DNA of 64,000 bases from Epiperipatus broadwayi (taxonomy: Eukaryota; Onychophora; Udeonychophora; Euonychophora; Peripatidae): contig JAQFVV010006208.1 in the NCBI GenBank assembly GCA_028023455.1, positions 5,438,963 through 5,502,962 of the forward strand. The letters run 5' to 3'. Every line of letters begins with the position of its first letter. The first letter of the stretch is position 1. The position numbers and the translations under genes were made by a program. The notes below the pieces were generated by a model. The model saw only the letters and a program-made list of their open reading frames with translations, was not told the origin of the DNA and did no database searches. This document shows, in pieces, positions 11,037 to 22,544 of the stretch.

Positions 11037-11720
11037 CGCACATAATGCTATTATAGTCAAACAGTATACTCCCTTCCCTTGTTCTAGAAAATATACTATT
11101 TAATCACAAATATAGTTCTGTAATTTGACTGTCATTTGTGGGAAATGTTTTGAGGATACTGAACCCACTTAAGGTATGGTTGCACCAATCATCTGAAAAA
11201 TACTCCGTTCAGATAAGTACAGTATTTCAACTGTTTGCATATTATTATTAAGCATTTCTTGTCTCTGATACCATGTTGCTACACTTATCCTTTTTTATTA
11301 GAGTAGTCTCTTATGCTATCATAGATTTTGATCTGTCATTGACCGCTTCTAATGGCTTCTCACACACATTGCTATTACAGTCGGACAGCTCAGTCTCCTT
11401 CCCTCATGCTAGAAAATAGACCATTTAATCATTAATAAAGTCCTGTAATAGGTATAGTCTTTGATGGTTTTGTGGGTCAAGATAGTGTTACAAGTCTTTG
11501 TCTTCCCACTTATGTTATTCTCTTTTCTTGACTAAACTATTTTGATGATAACAAATTCTCCTCAGGTATGGCTGCTAGATCATAGCTAGTTACTCCTTTC
11601 AGATAAATGTCTTTGATCTGTTTTCATATTATTATTACATGTTTCTCGCCTCTGGTGTCATTTTAGTGTACTTACCTTTTTTACTAGAGTAATTTATTGT
11701 GCTTTGATCTGTCATTAACA
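11037..11720. repeat. Diverged tandem duplication, unit about 0.35 kb
   Basis: Two units: 11037-11345 and 11350-11720. Both carry CTATTA-AGTC, then TTCTAGAAAATA-ACTATTTAAT in the first or GCTAGAAAATAGACCATTTA in the second, then TCAGATAA, ATATTATTATTA and GATCTGTCATT. It lies directly downstream (minus sense) of a Ty3/Gypsy integrase remnant, so it may be non-coding or LTR-related sequence of that element. Confidence 0.55.
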
Positions 11721-12760
11721 GCTTCTAATGGCTCATTCTGGTGGATTCTTAAATGATTTATATGTCTTCTTCTTTTCTTGCCATTGGCCAACTATATTAA
11801 TCTCAATGGTTTTGATAAAAACACTATAACTCCAGGGAGCCACATTTTCTCAAAAACTCTTGTAGCCACACCATATCTCCAATTTTAAAATATTCACAGA
11901 CAGAGTATTTCTTGTCCTGTTCTTTCTCAGAATCAATACTGAGATATGGTTACACAATTTTCAACTCATTAACATATCAGTCAATGTTTTTTTTATAAGA
12001 TGCACATAGCGTAAAATGCTAATAGAATAACAGTAATTAATTTTTATATCCTTATAGCTAGTTTTATTTAGTATTGATTGTAACTGTTGGACTTTTTTTT
12101 TCATCCAAACCATTTGATTAAAGGTAATACAGAAGTGTTAATCCTAAGTGTACCCTCTTATTAGAGTAAAATGTCTTTTAACAGCAGTGACATAAAACTG
12201 GTCCCATTATCCAAAATTATAGTTTTGGGATATCTGTGACTTGTGAATAACTTGTTCAAAACTTTAAAAGTTTCTCCACATTTGCGGTTTTCACAACTCA
12301 GTACCCAGTCTGTTTAGAAGATGTTGATAGGAATCAGGAAAATATAATCATTTAATAGTCCATGTGTAATTTCTCGCAATGTTGAGTAGCTTTTAATGAA
12401 GGTTCTATTTTTTACAGCAGTAACTTAGCTGAAGATTGGTATTCTCTACACTATTTAACTGTTTGTTTCACCTGACAGTTTAAAGTAGGCCACCACACAT
12501 ATAAGCAGGATAGCTCTTTCATTCACACAACTCCCAGATGTCCTTCATGTAACACTCATAACAGTTAATTTTTGCTTTCAGTTGGTATTTATATGTGATC
12601 TGTCATTAGTATACAACCATTGCATATTGACAGGATTTTATGTATGTACATTCATATAGGTTCACAAATTTAGGTCAACTTTCAGGCCATACTGTTTAAT
12701 ACATTAGATGTTATAGAGACTGTAATTTACTTCCGTGATCTTAGGCTCGAACTTGCATGC
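11720..12760 (-). pseudogene. Ty3/Gypsy retrotransposon remnant (integrase)
   Basis: Minus-strand fragments read, in order: LSCLYVWWPTLN (end of the HHCC zinc domain, + 12480-12550), ILDNGTSFMSLLL (second catalytic Asp of the D,D,E core, + 12170-12230), and near the end KMWLPGVIV then LANGKKRRRHINHLRIHQN (C-terminal integrase segment, + 11730-11860). Many stops and shifts; no intact frame. A possible primer-binding/LTR junction lies near 13.1 kb. Confidence 0.65.
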
Positions 12761-13049
12761 ATCCAGTAATTTTGACTGTGCATTTGCATGGCCCATTTTT
12801 ATCTGCTTTATAGATGAGTTCAAAACCATATGCTGCCTACTATGTCCAGCTATATAAAGATGCACTTCCACGAGCATACTAATAATAAATCAAACACTAC
12901 CACAAATGATATTGATTTCTGTGCACTACCACGAGTGACTATAATGAAATATGGTTTAATTTGTAGCAATGCTTATATATATAAACAATCAAGGAGAGAG
13001 TTAATAATTATACAGTTATTATATCATTGAACCCGAAGACATAGACAAA

Positions 13050-13330
13050 ATAGTAATGAAGATCGGTATGACCTGTTTAAACCCCTAACTGATTCTTGAG
13101 ACGTTCGGACGCCAGCTGTCCGCACTTGAAGTTACACCAAACGGAAACATATGCTTAACCGCAATCCATACACACAGGTAGAACTCCAAGAATAAAGTGT
13201 GGTCTGATCCCTCAGAACTGAGCGCTGTCATTATTCCTTAACTTCCGGAGATGATTGGCTGATTACTGTACATCCAATCAGTGTTATTATTTTACTTGCT
13301 TGAAGGTAATTAATTATTCTTCTACTTTAA
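13050..13330 (-). other. Possible LTR / primer-binding site of the Gypsy remnant
   Basis: A locally GC-richer patch. The minus strand reads TGGCGTCCGAACGTCTC, which begins with TGG and has a TCCGAAC core like the T-arm complement of a tRNA 3' end. It is preceded by ...GGACAGC, so an LTR ending in CA with a 2-base gap is possible. No second LTR was found. Weak inference. Confidence 0.2.
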
Positions 13331-14790
13331 TTAAATATTGATTTTATATATTGTCATTATTGAAAAGAATCTTAACATTCTTTATAATTATTTAATTTGC
13401 TTTGACAATTCTACTGTGCTAATTAAACTATTGTTTCATTTTAGCTTTTAATCTTTTTAATTAATTACAATAGTTTATAATTTCAATTTACAAAAATGTA
13501 TCTTATATATTTTTGTTTATAACTTTTTCATTCTCGAAAGTTTCTACATTTGTATATATATATATGTTAACCTATCGGATCATCCTTTAACTTGCATGTT
13601 CAGGATTCTTTTTTAGCTTTCCTAAAATAACAATTACAGATTGGTGGTTTGCATTGAGTTTAGAAAATATGCACATCCCTATTCTTATCGAAAGAGTAAA
13701 GCAAGATGTCAAGGTCTTATAATATCCTTATCAAAAGCATTTGATTAATCTGCATCTTTTATCTTTGTTGTTTCTCTATGGAGATATGACAAAGAAAAAC
13801 ATCAAAATAAATTTTTTAAATTTTTATTTGAAACTCGGAATATTTTTATATTTTAATAATAGATTATTTGACACCCCGCCTTTCCCCCCCCCCTCCATAT
13901 TTTAAAAAATTTATTTTAAATGTCTAGTTGATTTCAAGTTTGTAAACTCAATAAATCTATCTTAAGATAAATAGATTGACAGAGAGGAATGTAATTTAGA
14001 CATTAGACAACTTGAAAAAAGTTATAAATGATATATGATGGTGAATATTTCTTCTCTATTGCTTTTAAAAAATCTAATGATTATCTGATCAAACTATTTA
14101 TAAAATTATTGTGCTCTCCGCTTATCTTAGTATAGATAATATATATGTACTAATCGATAAAGGTTAATAATAACTCATTCATCGCCTATCATTTGTAAAT
14201 TAAAAAAAATTAATCACCCAATAATGTTCAAATGTTATAAACATATTTTTAAATGATTCAAAATTACTTTTTTTAGAATATATATTTCCATATTTTTATT
14301 TGCATACGTAAGTATGGTAATTAATTGATATTTTATTTTAAAATCCTATTTAATAATGTTGAGTAAGTGCAAACTTATTAAATGCAAAAATTTTAGCATA
14401 TAGGAAATAATAATTATTAACCTTTAAAACTAAATATGAACTGCTAAACTAAAAACTTAAAAACAAAAAGCATGTCTCTGCAGATCAACATCTCCCACAT
14501 CAAACTCAATTAGTTTTTCAGGCATACATTTAATAATTTTAATATGGAAAAATAAATGATCTCAATTTATATTTGTACAGAGCTCATAGTCAGGTGTATT
14601 GGATATATAAGATGGAGTGGATGACTGAAGGGAGTTTGAAAGTCTGTGTTCAAATTCCCTCCAATTGATGCTGTTGAAAGCAATATAAAATTAAAATATG
14701 CAATAATTGACAGATTTTACTATTTCACATGTAAAGTGAGTGCACACATGGTATTACTTTTTAAATTAAACACAGCTCAATGTAATCCGT
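13331..14790. other. No recognised feature; AT-rich
   Basis: Contains homopolymers (poly-C at about 13884) and short AT repeats (13550-13565). A stretch at 14610-14665 (GGAGTTTGAAAGTCTGTGTT) resembles the ends of the foldbacks at 53.7 and 57.5 kb, so it is a solo arm of that family. Confidence 0.45.
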
Positions 14791-14792
14791 AA

Positions 14793-15395
14793 ACAAAGTT
14801 TACATATTAAATCTTGTTTAATTATTACTATCAAGGTATTAAATGTTGTCTCCAGCCTTGTATAATTAATTATGAGTTTAATAACTCTTAAGTGTCATAT
14901 CCAATCTGGTTGATGAATGAATTTCACTCTGAATTACCAACAGCGTTGATAAAGATATGCTTATAAACATCAGAGCTACTAAGAATAGGTGGATTCATTC
15001 TATTCTTGATTCCTTTGATCAACATTTAGAGTGCTTTTAAGTTATAGCCTGGGGAAGAGTGATTTACTCCCTTTGTTTACATATACCTTCAGCTGTTTAA
15101 TTTTAAAAATTTACAGATTAAATCTTGTTTAATTATTACAATCAAGGTGTTAAAAATGAGATGCTATCATTAGTCTTGCATAATTAATTAATGTGTTTAA
15201 TAACTCTTAAGTGCTATATTTATCTGGTTGTTAAATTAACTTCACTCTGAATTACCAACAATGTTGACAAAGATATATAAACATCAGCGCTACTAAGAAT
15301 AGGTGGATTCATTCTATTCGTGATTCCTTTGTTCAACATTTAGAGTGTTTTTAAATCATAGCCTGGGGAAGTGTGATTTACTCCCTTTGTTTACA
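14793..15395. repeat. Two-copy tandem duplication, unit about 0.3 kb
   Basis: Units 14793-15082 and 15108-15395 share ATTAAATCTTGTTTAATTAT, CACTCTGAATTACCAAC, CTACTAAGAATAGGTGGA and TTTACTCCCTTTGTTTACAT. The copies have diverged slightly. Satellite-like or a local duplication of a repeat; no coding content. Confidence 0.8.
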
Positions 15396-15726
15396 TGGTA
15401 ATACATGGATCATTTACATTCTACCATTCTTTGATGAAAGTTTTTCAGGTATTATTTAAACCTTTGTCTTAAAATGAAAAGAAATTATGTATATGTTTTT
15501 AGAAATTATGTAAGGTATTAACTTTACACTGCCTACTAATTTTTGAAAATTTGTCTAGAAGCTTAGCCTGCATGTGTATTTGAGGGAAACATCCTTGTAG
15601 GATATACAAAGATAATGCACCTATGATTATATGATTTAGAATTTGATCTTTGAAATATTTTAGATATGATTAAGGAAACATTTCCATGAAATTGTTACTA
15701 GTGAAAGATATAATTGGGATTTACGT

Positions 15727-15882
15727 ATTAGACCTGCTACCCGTGTTTGCACTGGCAGAATGCTGTACCTTACCCCAGTGGGGGTGCGAGGGTTTTTGCA
15801 ATAGCAGAACCTCTGTAGTTGTTACTTTTTAATATGTCATTCTTCCATCCCAAACATGGACAACAGGTCTAATAAGTAAGTA
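15727..15882. repeat. Foldback hairpin
   Basis: TATTAGACCTGCTACCCGTG (15727) is mirrored at 15855-15882 (CATGGACAACAGGTCTAATA). The centre contains a GC-rich ACCCCAGTGGGGGT self-complementary run. Non-coding. Confidence 0.65.
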
Positions 15883-16429
15883 CATATTATTGGTTTAACA
15901 TTTGTTTTGTATAAGGTGTTGAGAGAAACCTAAGTAATTCTAATGCTAATCTGAATCTCAAAAATTGAAATTAATTTTATTTTTAACTATCACTTGTCAA
16001 TAATTATTGAGCAGCTCCAAAATCTTCGTATATATAAATATTTGTTATCACTAATCATCAGCGACTACTTTTTTTCACAAGCGTCTCAAAACATCAAATT
16101 GATTTTAAAGAAGTTCTGATTTGAATTTTAGCAATAAAACTGCACAGAAAAAAAATTTGTTATTAATATTAAGGAGATTACTATTCTGCCATAAATATTA
16201 CCTGATAATAGTATGATAATGGTGAGAGCATACTGATTTTCAAATAAAAGAGCATTCAGGACTCGAACTCAGGTTTCCCAGGATAAATCCTTAACAAATG
16301 AGCCAATGGAAATATTATGTTTGAAGAGTAATATTTTGTCAATATATTCATTTAACTAATTAAAAGTAAATATTTTCTATTAAAATTTTGAATTATTCTT
16401 CTGAAATATTTAATATTTTATTCTTAAAA

Positions 16430-16500
16430 GAAGGTTGCCTTGACAACAGTTAGATATTGTTGATTATTATTGATCTTGGGATTGTCTAAATGTTGACTGA
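16430..16500 (+). repeat. Interspersed repeat with GTTGCCTTGAC motif
   Basis: GGTTGCCTTGACAACAGTTA, then ATTGTTGATTATTATTG and GGGATTGTCTAAATG. The same block recurs at 35.45-35.56, 41.17-41.23, 49.69-49.75 (inverted), 51.75-51.81 and 63.79-63.85 kb. Element type unknown. Confidence 0.6.
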
Positions 16501-16734
16501 TTTTTAATGATTAATATTTTGTAAATATTTTGTGAAAAAAATAAATGTGTAAAAAAAGGTCAGAGAATTGATTTAAAAGTCAACAGGTAAATATTTTTAT
16601 ATGGTAGATGATCACATATTTAAATTTAGAATTTGTTTGTTAGAAGGTGTATTTTTTTATTTTCATGTCTTATTATTAAATTATAATTTTTGTCAGATTT
16701 TTTTAAATTTTAGCCATTTAAAAAAAAAAAAAAT

Positions 16735-17130
16735 GTAAAAAAGTTTTTTAATGCTTTTATGTAAAGAGCCAACTAAAAATAATAAAGTAAAAAACAAAAT
16801 AATCCACTTCTTGGTTGATTTGCCATTCTTGGAAAATATCAGAGATCTTAAGAAACTAGACTTGTTATAAAGCAATTGGAAATTGCAGAAATATTGTCCT
16901 TTCATAAAAGCATTTGTGGCCCTTTTGATTTTTATGATTTATTTGAACTTCAAATATTATTATTTAAATGACAATATTCTTGCAATTTCCAATTGTTTTA
17001 TAATAAGTCTAGATTATTAAGGTCTCTGATATTTTCCAAACGGCAAATTAACCAAGAGGCGAATTACTGTGTTATTTTGTATTTTTTAGTTTGCTATTTA
17101 CATAAAAATATTATTTTTAAAAAAACTTTT
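16735..17130. repeat. Foldback with arms of about 170 bp
   Basis: Left arm (16735-16905) and right arm (16975-17130) mirror each other: AAGCAATTGGAAATTGCAG against TGCAATTTCCAATTGTTTTA, and GGAAAATATCAGAGATCTTA against AAGGTCTCTGATATTTTCC. The spacer is about 70 bp. No coding content. Confidence 0.75.
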
Positions 17131-17496
17131 TTTTATATATTATGCCTGTTTAATTAAAAAAAAGTTATTAATGTTTATGAAGATTATGTGCAATGCATGA
17201 TTAAAGTCTCTTTCTCTTGAGACAGCATTTTCTCCTGCAGAGTCTTATTGCTAATATTTACTTCAGAATTTTTTGAAAATCGATCTGATGTTAAGTCAAA
17301 GTCTACTTGTCCTATGGAACAAATCAATTAGTGTTCTGTTGATGATGTTAAATACACAGTTATAAAAATGGAAGTTTTTCTCTTCAACAACATTTATTAT
17401 ATAAGGGTCTTTTAACATTGATAACAAGCTAAATAATTTAAAACAACTGAAAGAAATAAAAATTTTCTATTGATAGAAAAATAATAGTATAAAAGT

Positions 17497-17735
17497 TTTG
17501 GCTACTGATTTAGTATGCATTCATGGTCATTTTGAATTCTAAGAACTGCCCCAAAACCCCACTGACACATCCAAGCAATAAATGACCTTGATTAATCTAC
17601 ACATGGTTGCGATGTGACCATTCATTACGTATAGATTAATCAATGACATTTATTGCTTGGATATGTCAGCGGAGGTTTTGGGTGGTTCTTAGAATTGAAA
17701 ATGGTCATGAGCGCATACTAAATCAGTACCAAAGT
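17497..17735. repeat. Foldback with arms of about 105 bp
   Basis: TTTGGCTACTGATTTAGTAT (17499) is mirrored by ATACTAAATCAGTACCAAAG (about 17716). ATGACCTTGATTAATCTA is mirrored by TAGATTAATCAATGACAT near the centre. Well preserved, hence relatively young. Confidence 0.8.
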
Positions 17736-18440
17736 TGGTTTTATTGCTGACTGCAAATTTTGCTATCTACTTTGCCAAGTAAACAATGGTTTTATTTAAA
17801 ATGGAAGAACAAATAATCTATTTAAGCAATTATTATTATTATTTTTGATAACTCGTTAAAATCTCAATTAACAATTTTTTTCTTTAATTTTCACGTGAAT
17901 GTTTTTTTTTTATTTGCATGGTATATGCTTTATAAATATGAGAATAATTAAGATACTTTAATTATCTTTACAATTTTTTCTTACTTCACACATGATGATA
18001 CTTATTTTGTGTACATAAATATTTTTTAATCCTAATAAGAATGTTTTGAAACAAAAAGTTTTAAATTAAATTTTTCATACTGAACTATTTTTATATTTCT
18101 ATTAATTAGAAAATTTTAATGGATTTTACAAGTGTAAATGTTAAAAGTGTAATAATAATTTGTAAATATTTACTTAGGTGATGATATAATTAGATAAACA
18201 ATCATTTAATAAAACTGGCAATTAAGAAATTAAAATCATGCCATCTAATAATGATATTTTTGTCTGACTTATCTTTGAATTAATTGTTTGTAGCATAGTA
18301 TTCTAGATATTTTTACTTAAATAAATAAATAGTATTAACAGATCCTTCTATATGTTTTATGCAAATACGATATTTTATTTTATTATTCAACACTTCTAAA
18401 AATAAATGACAATTTTGACTGTCCAATAGTTTTCTTCAGA
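17736..18440. other. No recognised feature; AT-rich
   Basis: Very AT-rich with poly-T runs; no repeat or exon recognised. Confidence 0.45.
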
Positions 18441-18444
18441 ATTA

Positions 18445-18990
18445 TAACTCATCATAATCAATTATTATTAATCCACTGCTGTCTTTCCAAACTTAATCCA
18501 TCTTTTCTGATCTCTAGCCTCTCTTCTCCACATCACTCCTGCATATTTTCTTATTTTATCCATCCATCCATCTCACATGCGATTTCTTTCTGAGTCTTTT
18601 ACAATGTTTTGGAATCCAGTTTAAGATTTCAGTTGTCCATCTATTATCATCTCTTCTAGCAATATGTCCATCCCTACTCCATTCCAGTCTTTTAATTCTT
18701 TCAACGATGTCAGTGACATCTGTTTGTTCTCTTACTCATGTATTGTGTTTTGCATTTCTCCATACTTCTTTGGGTGATCTGAAGTATCTGTATTGCTCTT
18801 CTATTAAGTGTACAGGTTTCAGATCCATAAGTAAGAACTGGTAAAACACATTTATTAAAAACTTTTCTTTTCAAACACATAGGTGTATTTCCTTTTAATA
18901 ATAAGTTATTTCTATCAAAAAGCACCCCATCCAAGTTTAATTCTATGAATAATTTCCTCCAATATATAAATAAGTGCCCTATCATAACAA
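18445..18990 (-). pseudogene. 5'-truncated RTE copy
   Basis: Minus strand matches the last 560 bp of the RTE element at 5.5-6.06 kb: LPVLTYGSETCTLNRRAIQ, then ITQRSMEK. Ends with TTAATAATAATTGATTATG, a degenerate version of the RTE 3' tail. Frame broken. Typical 5' truncation of a LINE. Confidence 0.85.
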
Positions 18991-19461
18991 ATTAAACATA
19001 CTGATATTAAACTATGAAAAATTGCTTTAAATAATTTAATTCAAATCTGATTTTTTAATATTAATTTTATTTTACATCTATCTAAATATTGGAATTTTAA
19101 TTGTATTTAATTTTAAAATTAAGCATTTATACTTGTATTTTTATGGCTTTTATATTTATAGTATATTATATTATTTTATAAAAGTCCAAGGGCAGACATA
19201 TATAGTTTATATGTGCGAAAAACTGAAAGATCACAATTTCCGAAACATTTTTCACAAGTAAAAAAGTTTCTCCTATAAAGAATTATTTATATTAATTATA
19301 ATATTTTTATGGAATTCATAGATATAGTCATATGAAGTATAATGTGAATTTTAATGTATTTACCTAGTACTATGTCCCGAGGGTATATTTATCTCAATCC
19401 CAGTCTGGAGAACATTGGTAACTTTAAATAAACTCAAGCACAAGTTAAAGTAAAAAGTCAA

Positions 19462-19570
19462 GCATTGGTGGCCTAGTGGTTAGCATAGCTGCCTTCCAGC
19501 AGCTGTCCTGGGTTCGCTTCCCAGTCATTTGACATATGAAAAAAAAAAGTTTAAAAAAAAACAAAAAAAA
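19462..19570 (+). mobile_element. tRNA-Gly-derived SINE (copy G1)
   Basis: Begins GCATTGGTGGCCTAGTGG, then TTAGCATAGCTGCCTTCCA: close to tRNA-Gly(UCC), with A box TGGCCTAGTGG and B box GGGTTCGCTTCC. After the tRNA part come TTTGACATATG and an A-rich tail. One base is missing in the anticodon arm, so it is a retroposed copy, not a functional tRNA. Confidence 0.8.
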
Positions 19571-21943
19571 CTTAAATCTCAAGTAGCAAAAGAGAATAGA
19601 ATAGAGGGTAAATAACAGACATTTCATTAAAAATTTCTAAAATCTACAGATAACCTTCCTACTTGTATATGTCAATTTATATCCACGCACAGTAGATAGT
19701 TACTATCCATTGCATTGCATCTGAAATGAAGACAGTTCATATCTGCAATATCTATATTTACACATTATTAGTAAAGATCCTAAACTTTGGCAGTTATCAT
19801 ATCGACAGTATTCAGACTATCTACTTCAATATCAATTATTATGCTTCCGTACACAAATAGTCCTTAGCAGAGGTTTTTTATATGAGTCCATTTTTACATA
19901 ATTATTTATCATTAGTATAGTTGACTTTTAATATACATTTAAATGTATGATTGGCATATGTACATTTTCTAGAGTAGTATTATATATATTAATGTTATTT
20001 TATTCATGTCATGTCTGCAAGTATTTACATGTTTAAATAATTAAACTTCACATATATACAATATACGTTCAAATAGATACCCCCTACTCTAGAAATAATG
20101 CTATCATTCAAATTTAGCATGTTTTCTGTGTATGCTTGAGCTTCTAGCAAAAATTCTTTCTTTCTCTTTCTAAGCAGTTATAACTCTTTTTTTTTTTTTT
20201 TTTTTGATGGAGTGCTTTTGAAGTAAAATGATCTGCTGGTTCAGTTTGCACCTTCTTCTTTCCAAGAAAATTTTGGATCATTATTTGCTGATTGAACACA
20301 ATATTATCTACATCTGTTGTCCACTTTTATAATGCCATAAATGATTTTTGTCTCTTAAACTTTTTTCCATTATTCAAATTTATTGATCTTATTTGCCTAG
20401 ATAACACTTAATATTTTTCCTGGTAGCCATTTATGTTTTTATCGTATCAAACATTTTCTCTAACTCTAAAATTTTCCTAATTCATGGATTCATTTAAATT
20501 TTTATTTGTATTAGCAATAATTTAGAAAGATGGATACAGAATTTTCTGCACATTAATAATTCATCTGATGTTTTTTTAGTAGCTCTAATGGTGTAAAGTG
20601 CTGGGAAAACATTGTATCAATAATTCTTTCATAATATCCTTATGGCAGGTTTAATTCACTGCAGATTTTAATTTTTTGAATTGCCTCCTTAACAAAACTA
20701 TTAGATTCCCTTATCTATTAGAAAATCCTTAAATTTCTGAAATGCAAAACCGGTTCTGGTCCTATTGACTGCCATGATAGGATAACCATGATTTGCAAAA
20801 ATCTATTCAGTCCTCTAATTGGTGCTCTCCGCATTAGCATTTTTGATGGATTTTATATTCCATCCACTGTGAATTTGATTCTAGAACTATTAAAAATATA
20901 TAACCATTCATTAGTTCAATATGATTTAGATAAAGATATTTCCAAGTTGAGTGGGTTTTGGCCAATATTGCTTTTTTTTTTTGAAGGGAGATTAGTAGTT
21001 GATTGACACTGTATACAATTCTTCACCATTTATTCAATTTCTCAGTTCAGCTTTGGCCAACAAACATTCAATCTAGCCAGAGTTTTTTTTTTTGCGGACA
21101 ACTCATGCATGATCTTGATGAAGTGAGGGGTGTACTTGCTTTCAGCCTTTTATAGGAATGAGAACATGGTTGGTCATTAATATGCAACCATTACAAGTTG
21201 ATACGTTCTCTTACACATTCTTTCAGACCTGTTTATCCATGGTCTTTTCTTGTTCCATTTAGCTATTATTGAACTGTTTGTCAATTTAGAGCTTGTGAAA
21301 TCAATATTATCTATGAGCATTTGTTGACACCCATTAGCATTATGCAGGTATAATAAAGCATCAGTATGGCCAATCAGCTCTTCCAGCTTAAATAAATAAC
21401 AGTCCATAATCATGTGAACTAACATATTTATCAAGGGTAGCATATGTTGGCTAATATGTTCTGGAATTTTTTTATCAGTACTAAATATTCCCAGTAGTGG
21501 ATGACAATCAGTACAAATTTGAAATTTCCGTCCATAAACGTATTGGTGGAACTTTCTTGTGGTATACAAATGTGAAATTTCGATCCATAAAGGTATTGAT
21601 GGAACTTCTTATGATGAAAATTATATGTAACACTTGTCGAGCTGACTGAAATTTTCTCATCTGTGCCAATAATGTTCTATAGACATTCTACTCCATAGCA
21701 ACAGTGGGAAAGCACAATGCCTATTCCATATTCGGATGCATCCATTATAATTAACATATCCAGGTTGCTCTAATAATGTATTTAGAGTTGATTTGCCATA
21801 AGTAGCTTTTTAACTTTTTTAGAAGGTTGGTTTCTTTTTTTCAAACTATTTCCGCTATTATCATTTTTTAAATAATTTATATAAAGGCAGATAATACATG
21901 AGATTTTCCTTTAAGAAAACTCTCAAAAATGTCCAAAAGTCAA

Positions 21944-22035
21944 GCATTGGTGGCCGAGTAGTTAGCACAGCTGCCTTACAAGCAGTTGTCTTTGGGTTCG
22001 CTTCCCGACCGACGCTTTGACACATTAAAAAAAAA
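21944..22035 (+). mobile_element. tRNA-Gly-derived SINE (copy G2)
   Basis: GCATTGGTGGCCGAGTAG, B box GGGTTCGCTTCC, end CCGACGCTTTGACACAT and a short A tail. The anticodon loop has mutated (CTTACAAG). Inserted inside the Gypsy pol remnant. Confidence 0.78.
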
Positions 22036-22293
22036 TGCTGAAAAATCTAAAAATTCCTGAAAATCTCCTGCATTCTTAAATTGATCCGCATATTTTAATG
22101 CTTTTACTTTATTTGGGTTAGGATATTTTCCATTTTTATTAATTATATTGCTTAGAAACTTTTATTTTCAAATTTGTATATATTTAGCAGTATTTATCTT
22201 TGCTTCTATTTTTGCCAATTTTAAACAGATTTTTTCTATACATATTGACATTTCATGCTCAGATTTAGCGATAATCAATACATTGTCTAAATA

Positions 22294-22531
22294 CACAGAG
22301 GCAAAACTCCATACAGTAACACCACTCAGTGCAAGCCAGAGTAATCAATGGATCCGGGAGGTTTGTGCATAAAATTCCTATTTAGTATCTACTTCTCTAA
22401 TATCCCCAGTCTAGTTTCTAGCTTGTGGATTTCATTAGTGAGGAGCCTTGGACTGAGTTGTGCTACTATATGGATAGTTTTGCTTTAGTAAGTATAAAAG
22501 ATGATGATCATGTGATGTTTAGTGGTTTAAT
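22294..22531. mobile_element. Foldback element F1c with 12-bp target duplication
   Basis: Starts CACAGAGGCAAAACTCC and ends CATGTGATGTTTAGTGG plus TTTAAT. Flanked by the direct repeat ATTGTCTAAATA (22282-22293 and 22532-22543). Inserted in the RT part of the Gypsy remnant, so the empty site can be reconstructed. The right arm is reduced. A decayed ribozyme motif (CUAAUGA instead of CUGAUGA) lies on the minus strand at 22395-22453. Confidence 0.88.
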
Positions 22532-22544
22532 ATTGTCTAAATAT

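Noticed and set aside
10792-11103. 103-codon open frame
   Set aside because: AT-rich hydrophobic composition, no domain pattern, partly within a duplicated non-coding block.
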